DNA of 64,000 nucleotides from JAEUPI01 sp963814435 (lineage in GTDB: Bacteria; Pseudomonadota; Gammaproteobacteria; Burkholderiales; Burkholderiaceae_C). The stretch lies in the NCBI GenBank assembly GCA_963814435.1, contig CAWFCV010000024.1:206020-270019 (forward strand), in the 5' to 3' direction. The notes below the pieces were generated by a model that was given only the letters and a program-made list of their open reading frames with translations, had not been told where the DNA came from and did not search any database. Shown one piece after another: positions 19,378-29,270 of this stretch. The position numbers and the translations under genes are program-made. The first letter of the stretch is position 1; each line of letters begins with the position of its first letter.

Positions 19378-20206
19378 GCGCGGGTTCCTTGCTCGGGTTG
19401 GTCCAATGCGGCGCGGATGCCGGCGATGAATTGTCGCGCCGGCGGCCGCCACCTTGTCGCGTGTTTCGGCTTCGAGGATCTGCACCAGCCGGGTGCCGAT
19501 CACCACCGCGTCGGCCACCCGGGCCACCGCCCGCGCGGTGGCTGCGTCACGGATGCCGAAGCCCACGCCGACGGGCAGCCTGACGTGCGCCTTGATGCGC
19601 GGAATCGCCTCGGCCACCGCCGCCACGTCGAGGTGGCCCGCGCCGGTGACGCCCTTTCAGCGACACATAGTACACATAGCCGCTGGCCAGGCGTGCCACC
19701 TCGCGGATGCGCGCGTCGGTGGAGGTGGGCGCCAGCAGGAAGATCAGGTCCAGCCCCGCAGTTCTGAGCGACGCCGCGAAGGCCTCGCATTCCTCGGGCG
19801 GGTAGTCGACCACCAGCACGCCGTCGACGCCAGCCTCGGCAGCCCGGGCCACGAACGCGCCGGCCCCCTGGCCTTGGTCGAATCGCTCGACCGGATTGGC
19901 GTAACCCATCAGCACGATCGGCGTGCGCGCATCGCGCGCGCGGAAGGCGCGCACCATCGCGAACACCTCGCTCAGGCCGATGCCGCGTGCCAACGCGCGT
20001 TCCGACGCCTTCTGGATCACCGGGCCGTCGGCCATTGGGTCGGAGAACGGCACGCCGATCTCGATGATGTCGGCGCCGCCCTCCACCAGGCCGTGCAGGA
20101 TGTCGACCGTGCCGTCGGCGTACGGATCGCCAGCGGTGACGTAGGGGATCAGCGCCTTGCGGCCGTCGCGCCTCAAGGCCTGCAGCGTAGCTTCGATGCG
20201 GCTCAT
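19374..20206 (-). CDS. trpA: Tryptophan synthase alpha subunit (frameshifted)
   Basis: About 277 aa TIM barrel that cleaves indole-glycerol phosphate. Catalytic Glu is in ADIIEIGVPFSDPMADGP and catalytic Asp in GVLVVDYPPEE. An extra A in a homopolymer near 19658 and an extra G near 19440 shift the frame. Correcting both gives YVSLKGVTGAG and a C-terminus ending QGTRA with TGA 19374-19376 overlapping accD. Follows trpB by 70 bp. Confidence 0.93.
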
Positions 20207-20276
20207 GTTGCCCCCTGGACCCTTCGGGCCTTCCCCCCGTGAGGGAACGAGCGCTTTCGGTCCTGCCGTGCCGCGC

Positions 20277-21527
20277 TCATCGGGTCACCCCGCCCTTCAC
20301 CAGCTGGCCGCGGCACGACGGACGGCAATAGAACTCGGCGCCTGACAGGTCGGCGACGGTGCCGATGTCCTTGTCGCCGCGGCCCGACAGATTGACCAGC
20401 AGGTGCTGGTCCTTGCGCATCGTCGCGGCGAGCTGCATCGCATAGGCCACGGCATGGCTCGATTCCAGCGCCGGAATGATGCCCTCGATGCGGCACAGGC
20501 GGTGGAAGGCGGCCAGCGCCTCGTCGTCGGTGATGCCCACGTATTCGGCGCGGCCGATGTCCTTCAGGTAGGCGTGCTCGGGCCCGACGCCGGGGTAGTC
20601 GAGCCCGGCGGAGATCGAGTGCGTTTCGATGATCTGGCCGTTCGCGTCCTGCAGCAGGTAGGTGCGGTTGCCGTGCAACACGCCGGGCGAGCCGGCGGAA
20701 AGGCTCGCCGCGTGCTTGCCGCTTTGCAGACCCTGCCCCGCCGCTTCGACGCCGATCAGGCGCACGGTTTCATGAGCGATGTACGGATAGAACAACCCCA
20801 TCGCGTTGCTGCCGCCGCCGACGCAGGCGATCACCGCGTCGGGCTGGCGGCCGATCATCTCGGGCATCTGCACCAGGCACTCGTCGCCGATCACGCGCTG
20901 GAAGTCGCGCACCATCGTCGGGTACGGGTGCGGGCCGGCGACCGTGCCGATGATGTAGAACGTGTTCTCGACATGCGTGACCCAGTCGCGCAAAGCCTCG
21001 TTCAACGCATCCTTCAGCGTCCTGCTGCCCGACTCCACCGGCACCACGGTGGCGCCGAGCAGGTGCATGCGGTACACGTTGGGCGACTGGCGCAGCACGT
21101 CCTGGCTGCCCATGTAGACCACGCATTCCATGCCGTAGCGCGCGCAGACGGTGGCCGTGGCCACGCCGTGTTGGCCGGCACCGGTCTCGGCGATCACGCG
21201 CGGCTTGCCCATGCGCCGCGCCAGCAGCGCCTGGCCCACCGTGTTGTTGATCTTGTGTGCGCCGGTGTGGTTGAGATCTTCACGCTTGAGGTAGATCTGC
21301 GCGCCGCCGATCTCGCGGCTCAGCCGCGCGGCGTGGTAGACCGGGCTCGGCCGGCCCACGAAGTGGTTCAGCTCGTTGCGGAACTCGGCCTGGAACTCGG
21401 CGTCGTGCCGGTAGTGCTCGTAGGCGGCCTTCAGCTCGTCGAGCGCGTGCACCAGCGTCTCGGCGACGAAGGTGCCGCCATACGGACCGAAGTGTCCGCG
21501 GGCGTCGGGTTGTTGATAGTTCAGCAT
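20277..21527 (-). CDS. trpB: Tryptophan synthase beta subunit
   Basis: 416 aa, intact. The PLP lysine is in HTGAHKINN (about residue 90) and the phosphate loop is CVGGGSNAMG near 228. It condenses indole with serine. ATG 21527 (MLNYQQPDARGHFGPYGG) is the family start. The C-terminus runs past the usual end by a ~25-residue tail containing two Cys (EFYCRPSCRG), a local extension. Upstream gene trpF is 90 bp away. Confidence 0.95.
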   Translation of the reverse strand: MLNYQQPDARGHFGPYGGTFVAETLVHALDELKAAYEHYRHDAEFQAEFRNELNHFVGRPSPVYHAARLSREIGGAQIYLKREDLNHTGAHKINNTVGQALLARRMGKPRVIAETGAGQHGVATATVCARYGMECVVYMGSQDVLRQSPNVYRMHLLGATVVPVESGSRTLKDALNEALRDWVTHVENTFYIIGTVAGPHPYPTMVRDFQRVIGDECLVQMPEMIGRQPDAVIACVGGGSNAMGLFYPYIAHETVRLIGVEAAGQGLQSGKHAASLSAGSPGVLHGNRTYLLQDANGQIIETHSISAGLDYPGVGPEHAYLKDIGRAEYVGITDDEALAAFHRLCRIEGIIPALESSHAVAYAMQLAATMRKDQHLLVNLSGRGDKDIGTVADLSGAEFYCRPSCRGQLVKGGVTR

Positions 21528-21617
21528 GTTGAGGATCTCGGTCGGGTGGACTGGCCGGCCGCTCACCGGCGGCCGCTTCGACTTCGCTGCTGGGGACCCG
21601 GGCGGCGTGTCGTGGGG

Positions 21618-22265
21618 CTAGCCGGCTGCATCGGCGATGCGGGCATCGGCTTCGCGCACCGCATCGCAGAACCGGCGGATCAGCTGGGCGTCCTTGATGC
21701 CCTTGTCGGCCTCGACGCCCGAGCTCACGTCAACGGCCCAGGGCCGGACGCGCAGTACCCCATCGGTCACATTTGCAGGATTCAACCCACCAGACAAAAC
21801 GACCGGAAGGGGCACGTTGGGCGGAATGAGCGACCAATCGAATGCCTTTCCTCCACCGCCATAACCCCGGACGTCGGCGTCCAGCAGCAAGGCGGCAGCG
21901 CTCGCGAAAGCGTGGGCGAAGTCTAGCAAAGGCAGGCCCTTGCGCATGCGCACCGCCCGCAGGTAGGGCCGGTCGGCCGCTTCGCAATCGGCGCGGGTTT
22001 CGTCGCCGTGGAACTGAAGCAGCGCCTGGGGCAGCGCCTGTATCGCCCCACGCACCAGTTCGGGCGCGGCGTTGACGAGCAGGCACACGGGCGTGACGAA
22101 GGGCGGCAGCAGGCGCGCCAGCACCGCGGCGCGCTCGACCGTCACGCCGCGCGGGCTGCGCGCGTACAGCACGAAACCCACCGCGTCGGCGCCGGCGTCG
22201 ACGGCAGCCTGCACGTCGGCCTCACGGGTCAGGCCGCAGATCTTGATGCGAGTGCGTTGTTGCAT
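21618..22265 (-). CDS. trpF: Phosphoribosylanthranilate isomerase
   Basis: 215 aa, intact. The catalytic Cys is in IKICGLTRE near the N-terminus, the catalytic Asp in LLLDADVRGYGGGGKAFDW, and phosphate binding in LSGGLNPANV and VDVSSGVE. ATG 22265 follows the family start (MQQRTRIKICG). It lies 7 bp after the truA stop in the truA-trpF-trpB-trpA run. Confidence 0.95.
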   Translation of the reverse strand: MQQRTRIKICGLTREADVQAAVDAGADAVGFVLYARSPRGVTVERAAVLARLLPPFVTPVCLLVNAAPELVRGAIQALPQALLQFHGDETRADCEAADRPYLRAVRMRKGLPLLDFAHAFASAAALLLDADVRGYGGGGKAFDWSLIPPNVPLPVVLSGGLNPANVTDGVLRVRPWAVDVSSGVEADKGIKDAQLIRRFCDAVREADARIADAAG

Positions 22266-22272
22266 TTCGAGC

Positions 22273-23072
22273 TCAGTGCAGCCAGTCGCGCGCCGACGTG
22301 CGGTCGGGCAGACCGAGGCTGGCATCGTAGTACGGGCCCAGGAAGTACAGCCCGTCCGGGCCGAAGGTGGGCGCGGCGGCGGCGCGGTCGCGCGCGGCGA
22401 GCAGCTCTTGCATCCAGCCCGGCGCGTACCGACCGCGACCCACGGCCACCAGGCAGCCGACGATGTTGCGCACCATGTGGTGCAGGAACGCGCTCGCGTC
22501 GAAGTCGAAGTGCCAGTAGTCGCCTCGCCGCCCGATCTGGATCGAACGCATCGTCTTCACCGGACTGGCAGCCTGGCACTCGCTGGCGCGAAACGACGTG
22601 AAGTCGTGCTCGCCGAGCAGATGCTGGGCCGCGGCGCGCATGGCGTCGCCATCGAGCGCGTCGAAGACCCAGCCGACGAGCCCGGTCTCGAGCGACGGCC
22701 GCACCGGCGATTGCAGCAGCACATAGCGATAGCGCCGACCACGCGCGTGGTTGCGCGCGTGGAAGTCCGCGGCCATCGCGCCGGCACCACTGCAGCGCGA
22801 TGTCGTCGGGCAGGTAGCGGTTGGTGCCGCGCACCCAGGAAAACGGCTCGCGCTGCACGGGCGCATCGAGGTGCACCACCTGATTGACGGCATGCACCCG
22901 TGCGTCGGTTCGACCGGCGCAGACCGTGCGCACCGGCGCGTCGGCAAACGGGACAGCGCGTGCTCGAGAGCGTCCTGCACGGTCAGGCCGTCGGGCTGGC
23001 TCTGCCATCCGTGGTATCGCGTGCCGCGGTAACTCAGGCCCAGCGCCAGCCGTCGGCCGTTCGCTCAGTCAC
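22273..23072 (-). CDS. truA: tRNA pseudouridine(38-40) synthase (frameshifted, start uncertain)
   Basis: Makes pseudouridine at tRNA positions 38-40. The catalytic-Asp motif CAGRTDARVHAVNQVVH is visible, as are RGRRYRYVLL and the C-terminal HHMVRNIVGCLVAVGRG. Three frame changes (about 23050, 22945 and 22785) split the protein. The N-terminal family sequence LALGLSYRGTRYHGWQ has no start codon in its own frame, so GTG 23070-23072 in the adjacent frame is the best guess. Corrected length is about 266 aa. An essential-type gene, so errors are more likely than decay. Confidence 0.85.
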
Positions 23073-23090
23073 AACCGTCTCAATCAAGTG

Positions 23091-23142
23091 GCCGCCGCGG
23101 ATCCGGCTCCGCCGGTCCGCCGGCGGCGCCCCCTGGAGGGGG
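23091..23142. repeat. 52-bp structured intergenic repeat, copy 3
   Basis: Lies between truA and fimV. Outer stem GCCGCCG/CGGCGGC, inner CCGGC/GCCGG, then CCCCCT-GG-AGGGGG. Compared with copy 1, three outer base pairs have changed on both arms with pairing kept. It is followed by GCGCC-GAA-GGCGC and a G-rich tail. Confidence 0.8.
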
Positions 23143-23174
23143 AGGCGCCGAAGGCGCTCTCGGGGGTGGGCACG

Positions 23175-25745
23175 TCAGGCAAGGCTGTCGAGCATGCCCT
23201 GGGCCTTGTTCTTCAGGGCTCCGCCGGCCTTGGCGACCACCTCTTCGAGCAGGTCGCGCGCGCCTTCCATGTCGCCGATCTGGCGGAACTCCTCCGCCAG
23301 CTCGAGCTTGCGCGCCAAGCGGGTCGTTGTCGTCGAGTCCGGCGTGCACGCTCGGCTGGGCCGGGCAGCGTGAAGTCACCGAAATCCAGTGCCGGCTTCT
23401 CGGCCTTGGCGGAAGTGGCCGTCAACGGCATCGACGCGCTCGGCGGGCTCATATCCAGCGAGATCGACTCGAGGTCGGCCTTCACCGCCGCCGGTGCCGT
23501 GGCCCTCGGCGCGGCTGCCTTCGGCGGCAACGTGGTCTGCGGCTCGGGCGTGGCAGCACCGCCGGAGAACGTGCCGAGGTCGAGATCCAGGTCGACGTCG
23601 GAGGCGGCGGCCATGCTGTCCGGCCCGACCGAATCGATGGCCGACGGCGGGAAGCCCGAGGTCGACGGCATCACCGACTGCGGCATCGTGCTGGCACCCA
23701 GTGGCTCGATCATGCGGCCGGAGTCGCCCACCGTCACAGCCTTGGGTTGCCCGCCCGGCTGGTACATCGGGTTCTCGGGGTCGATCTGGCGGCCGAGCTC
23801 CTGCGACTTGGTCCAGTCCTCGCCCTCGCCCTTGGTCAACGAATACAGCTGGGTCGCCAGCATCTCGAAGCCCTTGGTGTCGCGGCGCTTCGCGTAGACC
23901 TCGAGCAGCTTGGTGCGAATGGCCAGGCGATCCGGGTTGCCGCGCATGGCTTCCTTCAGGATCTCCTCGGCCTGCAGGTCGCGCCCGTACGCCAGGTAGA
24001 CATCCGCCTCGGCGACCGGGTCGACGTCGCCGATCGCGTCGAGCTGGCTCAGCGAATAGCTCATCGACGACGACGCCCCGGTCGCGTCGCGCGTGTCGAC
24101 GCGCTGGCCACCGCTGGCACCGAAGAACGAATCGGGCTGCAGACGGCTTTCGAGGAAGGAGGTCTCGCCGTTGTCCTTGCGGAAGCGGCCGCGCAGCCGA
24201 TACAGCCCAAGGCCTGCGAGCAGGGCGGCCAGCCCGATCGCGCCCGGCACGGCCATGGGATGGTCGACGAGCGAGGCAAACAGGCTTGGCTCTTCTGGCT
24301 GCGGCTGGGTTGGCGCAGCTTTAGGCGCGGCAGCGCGCTCCACCGGCGGTGGCGGCGGTGCCACGCTGGCCGGCGCGGGAATCGGGATCGCCGGCGTTGC
24401 GCTCGGTGCCGGCGTCTCGGCAGCAGGTGCTGCGGCGACGACCGTTGCGGGCGCGGGTGCCGGCGGCGGCGGCGCGGGTTCGGGCGCGGGCGGCGGCGCG
24501 GGCGGCGCGGCCTGCGCGACCGGTGCCGGCGCGGGGGCAGGCGCCGGTGCTGCCGCAGCAGCCGGTGCGGCCGGCGCCGGCGACGTCTTGGCGCTGCTGG
24601 CGCCTTGCTGCAGCTTCTTCAGTTCCTCGACGTTGCGGGTCAGCTCGGCCACGCGGGCGGCGGAGTCCTTCTTCTCGGCGTCCTTGGAGACTTTCAGCTT
24701 CGGGGCTGGTCGGCTTGGCCGCGCCTTGCGAGAGCGTGAGCTTGTCCGGCGCCTTGGCGGTGGCCTTGCGGTCATCGACCGCGGGCTGCTGAACTATGCC
24801 CTTGGCCTGCCGGCCGCTTTCGTCGGCCTTGGTGGTGGGCACGTTGCCGGCCAGGCGCTGGCGGTAGGCGCCGAAATCCGCGCTCTGGGTCTTGATGACT
24901 TCGCGCGCCTCGGCGGAGGCGATGGCCTTGGCCTCGTCGGCCGACGGCAGGTTCAGCACGGCGCCGGCTTTCAACCGGTTCATGTTGTCGCCCATGAACG
25001 CCTGCGGGTTGCCCCGGAACAGCGACACCAGCATCTGGTCGAGCGATACGCCCTGCCGCTGCGTGCGCGTGGCGATCCGGTACAACGTGTCGCCTTCACG
25101 CACCTTGTAGTCGTCGGCGCCCGATGGCGCCGGTGCGGCAGCCTTCGGTGCCGCTGCAGCGCGAGGCGCCGGTGCCGGCGGCCGTGGAGCGGCCGGCGCC
25201 TGCGGTGTGATCGGGGTGGCCGCGACCGCGGCGGGGGCCGGCGCCGCGGCGCTGGTGGCAGGCTGCGGCGCGGCCGAAACCACCGGCGCGGTCGGAACCG
25301 CCGCCTGCACCGGCGGCGCCACCCGAGACACCGGCGGGTCGAGCAGCAGCGTGTACTCGCGCACGAGACGCCCCGAGGCCCAGGTGAGTTCGAGGATCAC
25401 GTCGACGAAAGGCTCCTGCACCGCGCGGTCGCTGCTGATGCGCAAGTACGGCCGGCCATCGGCGCGGCGCGCCAGCGTGGCCTGGGTCGACGTCAACACG
25501 GCGTTGTAGTCGACGCCCGCCGCACGGTAGGCATCGGGCGACGCGACGCGCACCTTGAGCGTGGAGTCTTCCTCCGACGACAGGCTCGTGATGTCGATCT
25601 CGGCACGAAGGGTCTCACCCAGCGCCGATTGCACGTTGAGCCGGCCCAGGCCAAGGGCCCAGGCGCTGCCCGTCGCGACACACATCGCAGCCAACGCGAC
25701 CGTGGTCAGCGCAGCGCGTCCAGCGTTTCCAGTGCGGTATTTCAA
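23175..25745 (-). CDS. fimV: FimV/HubP-type pilus assembly and polar hub protein (frameshifted)
   Basis: About 856 aa. The signal peptide is followed by GLGRLNVQSALGETLRAEI, the FimV N-terminal signature. A LysM-like peptidoglycan-binding segment (YKVREGDTLYRIATRT) is near residue 205, then a coiled coil (ELTRNVEELKKLQQ) and a long Ala/Pro linker. One membrane helix (HPMAVPGAIGLAALLAGLGLY) and a TPR-like acidic cytoplasmic domain (DPVAEADVYLAYGRDLQAEEILKEA) complete it. The C-terminus returns as LELAEEFRQIGDMEGARDLL, the FimV C-terminal helix. Frame breaks near 24708 and 23322. TTG at 25745 is preferred as start, with GGGAGACGCC immediately upstream; GTG 25772 is the alternative. Confidence 0.88.
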
Positions 25746-25977
25746 GGCGTCTCCCAAATGCAACCGGCGCACCGAATTCCGGCGCGCCGCCGATTACCTG
25801 TTCTGCAGACCTGACGGACCACCTATTGCCACAGGTAAATAGTCGAAACCACAATAACATCAAGCATATAGGCTGACAAGCTCATGCATTGGCTGATGTC
25901 TGTGTCAAATCTCCGGCCGAATGCATCGAGTTGCCAACTGTTGCCAGTGGACAACGCCTTGGAACGACCGGTTTAGG

Positions 25978-27105
25978 TCATGCGTCGAGCAGCAGCCTGA
26001 GCATTCTACGAAGCGGCTCCGCCGCGCCCCAAAGCAATTGATCTCCGATGGTGAACGCCGCCACGTGCTGCGGGCCCATCGCCAGCTTGCGGATGCGGCC
26101 CACCGGAATCGTCATCGTGCCGCTGGTGGCCACTGGCGTGAGTTGCTGCATCGTCGCCTCGCGCTCGTTGGGCACCACCTTCACCCATGGGTTGTCAGCG
26201 GCAATCAAGGCCTCGATATCGGCCACCGGGACGTCGCGCGTCAGCTTGATGTGCAGCGCCTGGCTGTGGCAACGCATCGTGCCGACGCGCACGCAGACGC
26301 CATCCACCGGCACCGGCGCGGTGCCGAAGCCCTCGCCACGGCCGAGGATCTTGTTGGTCTCGGCCAGGCCCTTCCATTCCTCGCGGCTGATGCCGTTGCC
26401 GAGGTCCTTGTCGATCCAGGGAATCAGCGATCCGCCCAGCGGCACGCCGAAGTTGGCGGTTTGCCCGGCGTCCAGCGACTGCTGGCGCGCCAGCAGCCTG
26501 CGGTCGATCTCGAGGATCGCGCTCTTGGGGTCGTCGAGCAGCGCGCGCACCTCGGCGTTCAGCGTGCCGAACTGCGTCAGCAACTCGCGCATGTGCTGCG
26601 CGCCGCCGCCCGACGCGGCCTGGTAGGTCATCGTGCTCATCCACTCCACCAGCCCGGCCTTGAACAACGCCCCCACGCCCATCAGCATGCAGCTGACGGT
26701 GCAGTTGCCGCCGATCCAGTTCTTGCCGCCCTTGGCCAGCGCGTTCTTGATGACGGGCAGGTTCACCGGGTCGAGGATGATGACCGCGTCGTCCTTCATC
26801 CGCAGCGCCGACGCGGCATCGATCCAGTGGCCCTTCCAGCCGGCGGCGCGCAGCTTCGGGAACACGTCGTTCGTGTAGTCACCGCCCTGGCAGGTGACCA
26901 CGATGTCGCAGCGCGCGAGCGCCTTGATGTCGCCGGCGTCGACCAGTTTGCGCTCGTTCTTGGCCTGGGCCGGCGCGGCGCCGCCGGCGTTGCTGGTGGA
27001 AAAGAACAGCGGCTCGAAGTGCGCGAAGTCGTCTTCTTCCTGCATGCGGTCGATCAGCACCGAGCCGACCATGCCGCGCCATCCGACGATTCCTACGAGT
27101 GCCAT
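25978..27105 (-). CDS. asd: Aspartate-semialdehyde dehydrogenase
   Basis: 375 aa, intact. NADP-binding GIVGWRGMVGSVL is at the N-terminus and the catalytic Cys is in GGNCTVSCMLMG near 135. It reduces aspartyl phosphate on the way to Lys, Thr, Met and diaminopimelate. The leuB-asd-fimV order is the standard betaproteobacterial one. 232 bp separate its stop from the fimV start; no terminator was recognised there. Confidence 0.97.
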   Translation of the reverse strand: MALVGIVGWRGMVGSVLIDRMQEEDDFAHFEPLFFSTSNAGGAAPAQAKNERKLVDAGDIKALARCDIVVTCQGGDYTNDVFPKLRAAGWKGHWIDAASALRMKDDAVIILDPVNLPVIKNALAKGGKNWIGGNCTVSCMLMGVGALFKAGLVEWMSTMTYQAASGGGAQHMRELLTQFGTLNAEVRALLDDPKSAILEIDRRLLARQQSLDAGQTANFGVPLGGSLIPWIDKDLGNGISREEWKGLAETNKILGRGEGFGTAPVPVDGVCVRVGTMRCHSQALHIKLTRDVPVADIEALIAADNPWVKVVPNEREATMQQLTPVATSGTMTIPVGRIRKLAMGPQHVAAFTIGDQLLWGAAEPLRRMLRLLLDA

Positions 27106-27194
27106 GTCATTCGCCCCTTGCAGTTGTATTGGATTTCAGTGTCCCGGCTCGTTCGCCGGGTGCTGGAATCGCGGGCGAGACGAACCGGAGCTAT

Positions 27195-28283
27195 CTAGCT
27201 CTTGGTCGTGGTTTTGGTGATCGCGGCGACAACGGCGTCGCCCATCTCGCGCGTGCCCACCTTGCGCGTGCCCTCGGACCAGATGTCCGCCGTGCGCAGC
27301 CCCTGGCCCAGCACGTGCCGCACCGCCACTTCCACCCGGTCGGCGGCAGCGGCCTGATTCAGCGAAAAACGCAACATCATGGCCATGGACAAGATTGTAG
27401 CCAACGGGTTTGCAAGATCCTTACCGGCGATGTCGGGCGCGCTGCCGTGGCTGGGCTCGTACAGGCCCTTGCGGTGCTCGTTCAACGAGGCCGAGGGCAG
27501 CATGCCGATCGAGCCGGTGAGCATGGCCGCCTCATCGGACAGGATGTCGCCGAACATGTTGCCGGTGACGATGACATCGAAGCTCTTCGGCGCGCGCACC
27601 AGTTGCATCGCCGCGTTGTCCACGTACATGTGCTCCAGCGCGACGTCGGGGTAGTCCTGGTGCACCTCGGTGACCACGTCCTTCCAGAACTGGAACGTTT
27701 CCAACACGTTGGCCTTGTCGACGCTGGTCAACTTCTTGCGGCGCCTGCGGGCGGCGTCGAAGGCCACGCGGGCGATGCGCTCGATTTCGGGGCGGCTGTA
27801 GCGCATCGTGTCGAAGGCCTCGTCGGCGCCGGGGAAATTCCCGTCCACCGCCTTGCGCCGGCCGCGCGGCTGGCCGAAGTAGATGTCGCCGGTGAGCTCG
27901 CGGATGATCAGGATATCCAGGCCCGCCACCAGCTCGGGCTTCAGGCTCGACGCGTGCGTGAGCTGCTCGTAGCAGATCGCCGGCCGGAAGTTCGCGAACA
28001 GGCCCAGATGCTTGCGCAGCCCCAGGATGGCCTGCTCGGGGCGGAACTGGCGCTCGAGCTTGTCGTACTTCCAGTCGCCCACCGCGCCGAACAGCACCGC
28101 GTCGGCGGCCTGTGCCAGCTTGAGCGTCGCCTCGGGCAGCGGGTGGCCGTGCGCCTCGTAGGCCGCGCCGCCGACCAGCGCCTCTTCCATCTCGAACTCG
28201 AGCTCGAGCGCGCGCAACACGCGCACCGCCTGCGCGACGATTTCGGTGCCGATGCCGTCACCGGGGAGAACTGCGATCTTCAT
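27195..28283 (-). CDS. leuB: 3-isopropylmalate dehydrogenase
   Basis: 362 aa, intact. It begins MKIAVLPGDGIGTEI and carries the Mg/substrate region (VTGNMFGDILSDEAAMLTGSIGMLPSASL) and the NAD site HGSAPDIAGK. It oxidises and decarboxylates 3-isopropylmalate in leucine synthesis. The start overlaps the end of the small membrane ORF by 26 bp. Confidence 0.97.
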   Translation of the reverse strand: MKIAVLPGDGIGTEIVAQAVRVLRALELEFEMEEALVGGAAYEAHGHPLPEATLKLAQAADAVLFGAVGDWKYDKLERQFRPEQAILGLRKHLGLFANFRPAICYEQLTHASSLKPELVAGLDILIIRELTGDIYFGQPRGRRKAVDGNFPGADEAFDTMRYSRPEIERIARVAFDAARRRRKKLTSVDKANVLETFQFWKDVVTEVHQDYPDVALEHMYVDNAAMQLVRAPKSFDVIVTGNMFGDILSDEAAMLTGSIGMLPSASLNEHRKGLYEPSHGSAPDIAGKDLANPLATILSMAMMLRFSLNQAAAADRVEVAVRHVLGQGLRTADIWSEGTRKVGTREMGDAVVAAITKTTTKS

Positions 28284-28602
28284 GGTCGTTGCCGGTCAGT
28301 ACAAGAGGCCGCGGTGCATCGCACAGATGGTGCACCAGCGCATGTTCGCATGCCTTGAACACCACGTAGGCGGCAACGCTCAGGTAGCCGGTGGCCAGCA
28401 GCTCGACGAGCTGCTGCAGCCCGCCGTCCATGGCCGCCATCCAGCCATGCGCGGCCAGCAGCTGCGTGTTTGCCCTCAGCAAGAAGAACAGGTTCACCGA
28501 GCTCGCACCGAACACGAAGAACGCGAGCCCCATCACGACGAAGGTGACCCACCGGCGCGCCAGCACGGCGCGCTGGAACCAGGCCGGCAGGCGTGCCGCC
28601 AT
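28258..28602 (-). CDS. Small two-helix membrane protein overlapping leuB
   Basis: 114 aa, no recognised function. Two hydrophobic segments, about 18-43 (WVTFVVMGLAFFVFGASSVNL) and 66-83 (LATGYLSVAAYVVFK), with a short polar tail. It lies between leuD and leuB, starts 9 bp after the leuD stop and overlaps leuB by 26 bp, so it is probably translated with the leu operon. A similarly placed small membrane ORF occurs in some related genomes, from memory. The alternative is a chance frame. Confidence 0.6.
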   Translation of the reverse strand: MAARLPAWFQRAVLARRWVTFVVMGLAFFVFGASSVNLFFLLRANTQLLAAHGWMAAMDGGLQQLVELLATGYLSVAAYVVFKACEHALVHHLCDAPRPLVLTGNDHEDRSSPR

Positions 28603-28611
28603 CGTCGGGTT

Positions 28612-29259
28612 TCAGAGCGGCCGGCGCGCGAGCCACGGCAAACGCGCCAGCCGCTCGGCCTCGAAGGCGCGGATCTTGTCGGCGTGCCGCAGCGTCAGGC
28701 CGATGTCGTCGAAGCCGTTGACCAGGCAGTACTTGCGAAACGGCTGCACGTCGAACGGCAATTCGCTGCCGTCGGGCTTGACGATCACCTGCCGCGGCAG
28801 ATCGATCGTCAGCTGGTAGCCGACGAAGCCCGCCACCTCGTCGAACAGCCGCCCCACCTGTGCCGCGGGCAGCACGATGGGCAGCAGGCCGTTCTTGAAG
28901 CAGTTGTTGAAGAAGATGTCGGCGAAACTGGGCGCGATGATGGCGCGGAAGCCGTATTGGTCGAGCGCCCAGGGGGCGTGCTCGCGGCTCGAACCGCAGC
29001 CGAAGTTCTCGCGCGCGATCAGCACCGAGGCGCCCTTGTAGCGGGGCTGGTTCAGCACGAAATCGGGGTTCGGCTTGCGCTTCGCCGGGTCCTGCCCCGG
29101 CTCGCCGGGGTCGAGGTAGCGCCAGGCATCGAACAGGTTGGGCCCGAAGCCCGAGCGCTGGATGCTCTTGAGAAACTGCTTCGGGATGATCGCGTCGGTA
29201 TCGACGTTGGCGCGGTCCATCGGCGCGACCAGGCCCTTGTGCACGGTGAAGGCTTGCAT
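28612..29259 (-). CDS. leuD: 3-isopropylmalate dehydratase small subunit
   Basis: 215 aa, intact. Swivel domain of the LeuCD aconitase-like enzyme. Family marks are VDTDAIIPKQFLKSI and ARENFGCGSSREHAPWAL. Starts 11 bp after the leuC stop. Entericidin-like small genes often seen at this junction are absent. Confidence 0.97.
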   Translation of the reverse strand: MQAFTVHKGLVAPMDRANVDTDAIIPKQFLKSIQRSGFGPNLFDAWRYLDPGEPGQDPAKRKPNPDFVLNQPRYKGASVLIARENFGCGSSREHAPWALDQYGFRAIIAPSFADIFFNNCFKNGLLPIVLPAAQVGRLFDEVAGFVGYQLTIDLPRQVIVKPDGSELPFDVQPFRKYCLVNGFDDIGLTLRHADKIRAFEAERLARLPWLARRPL

Positions 29260-29270
29260 CTCGGGTTTCC

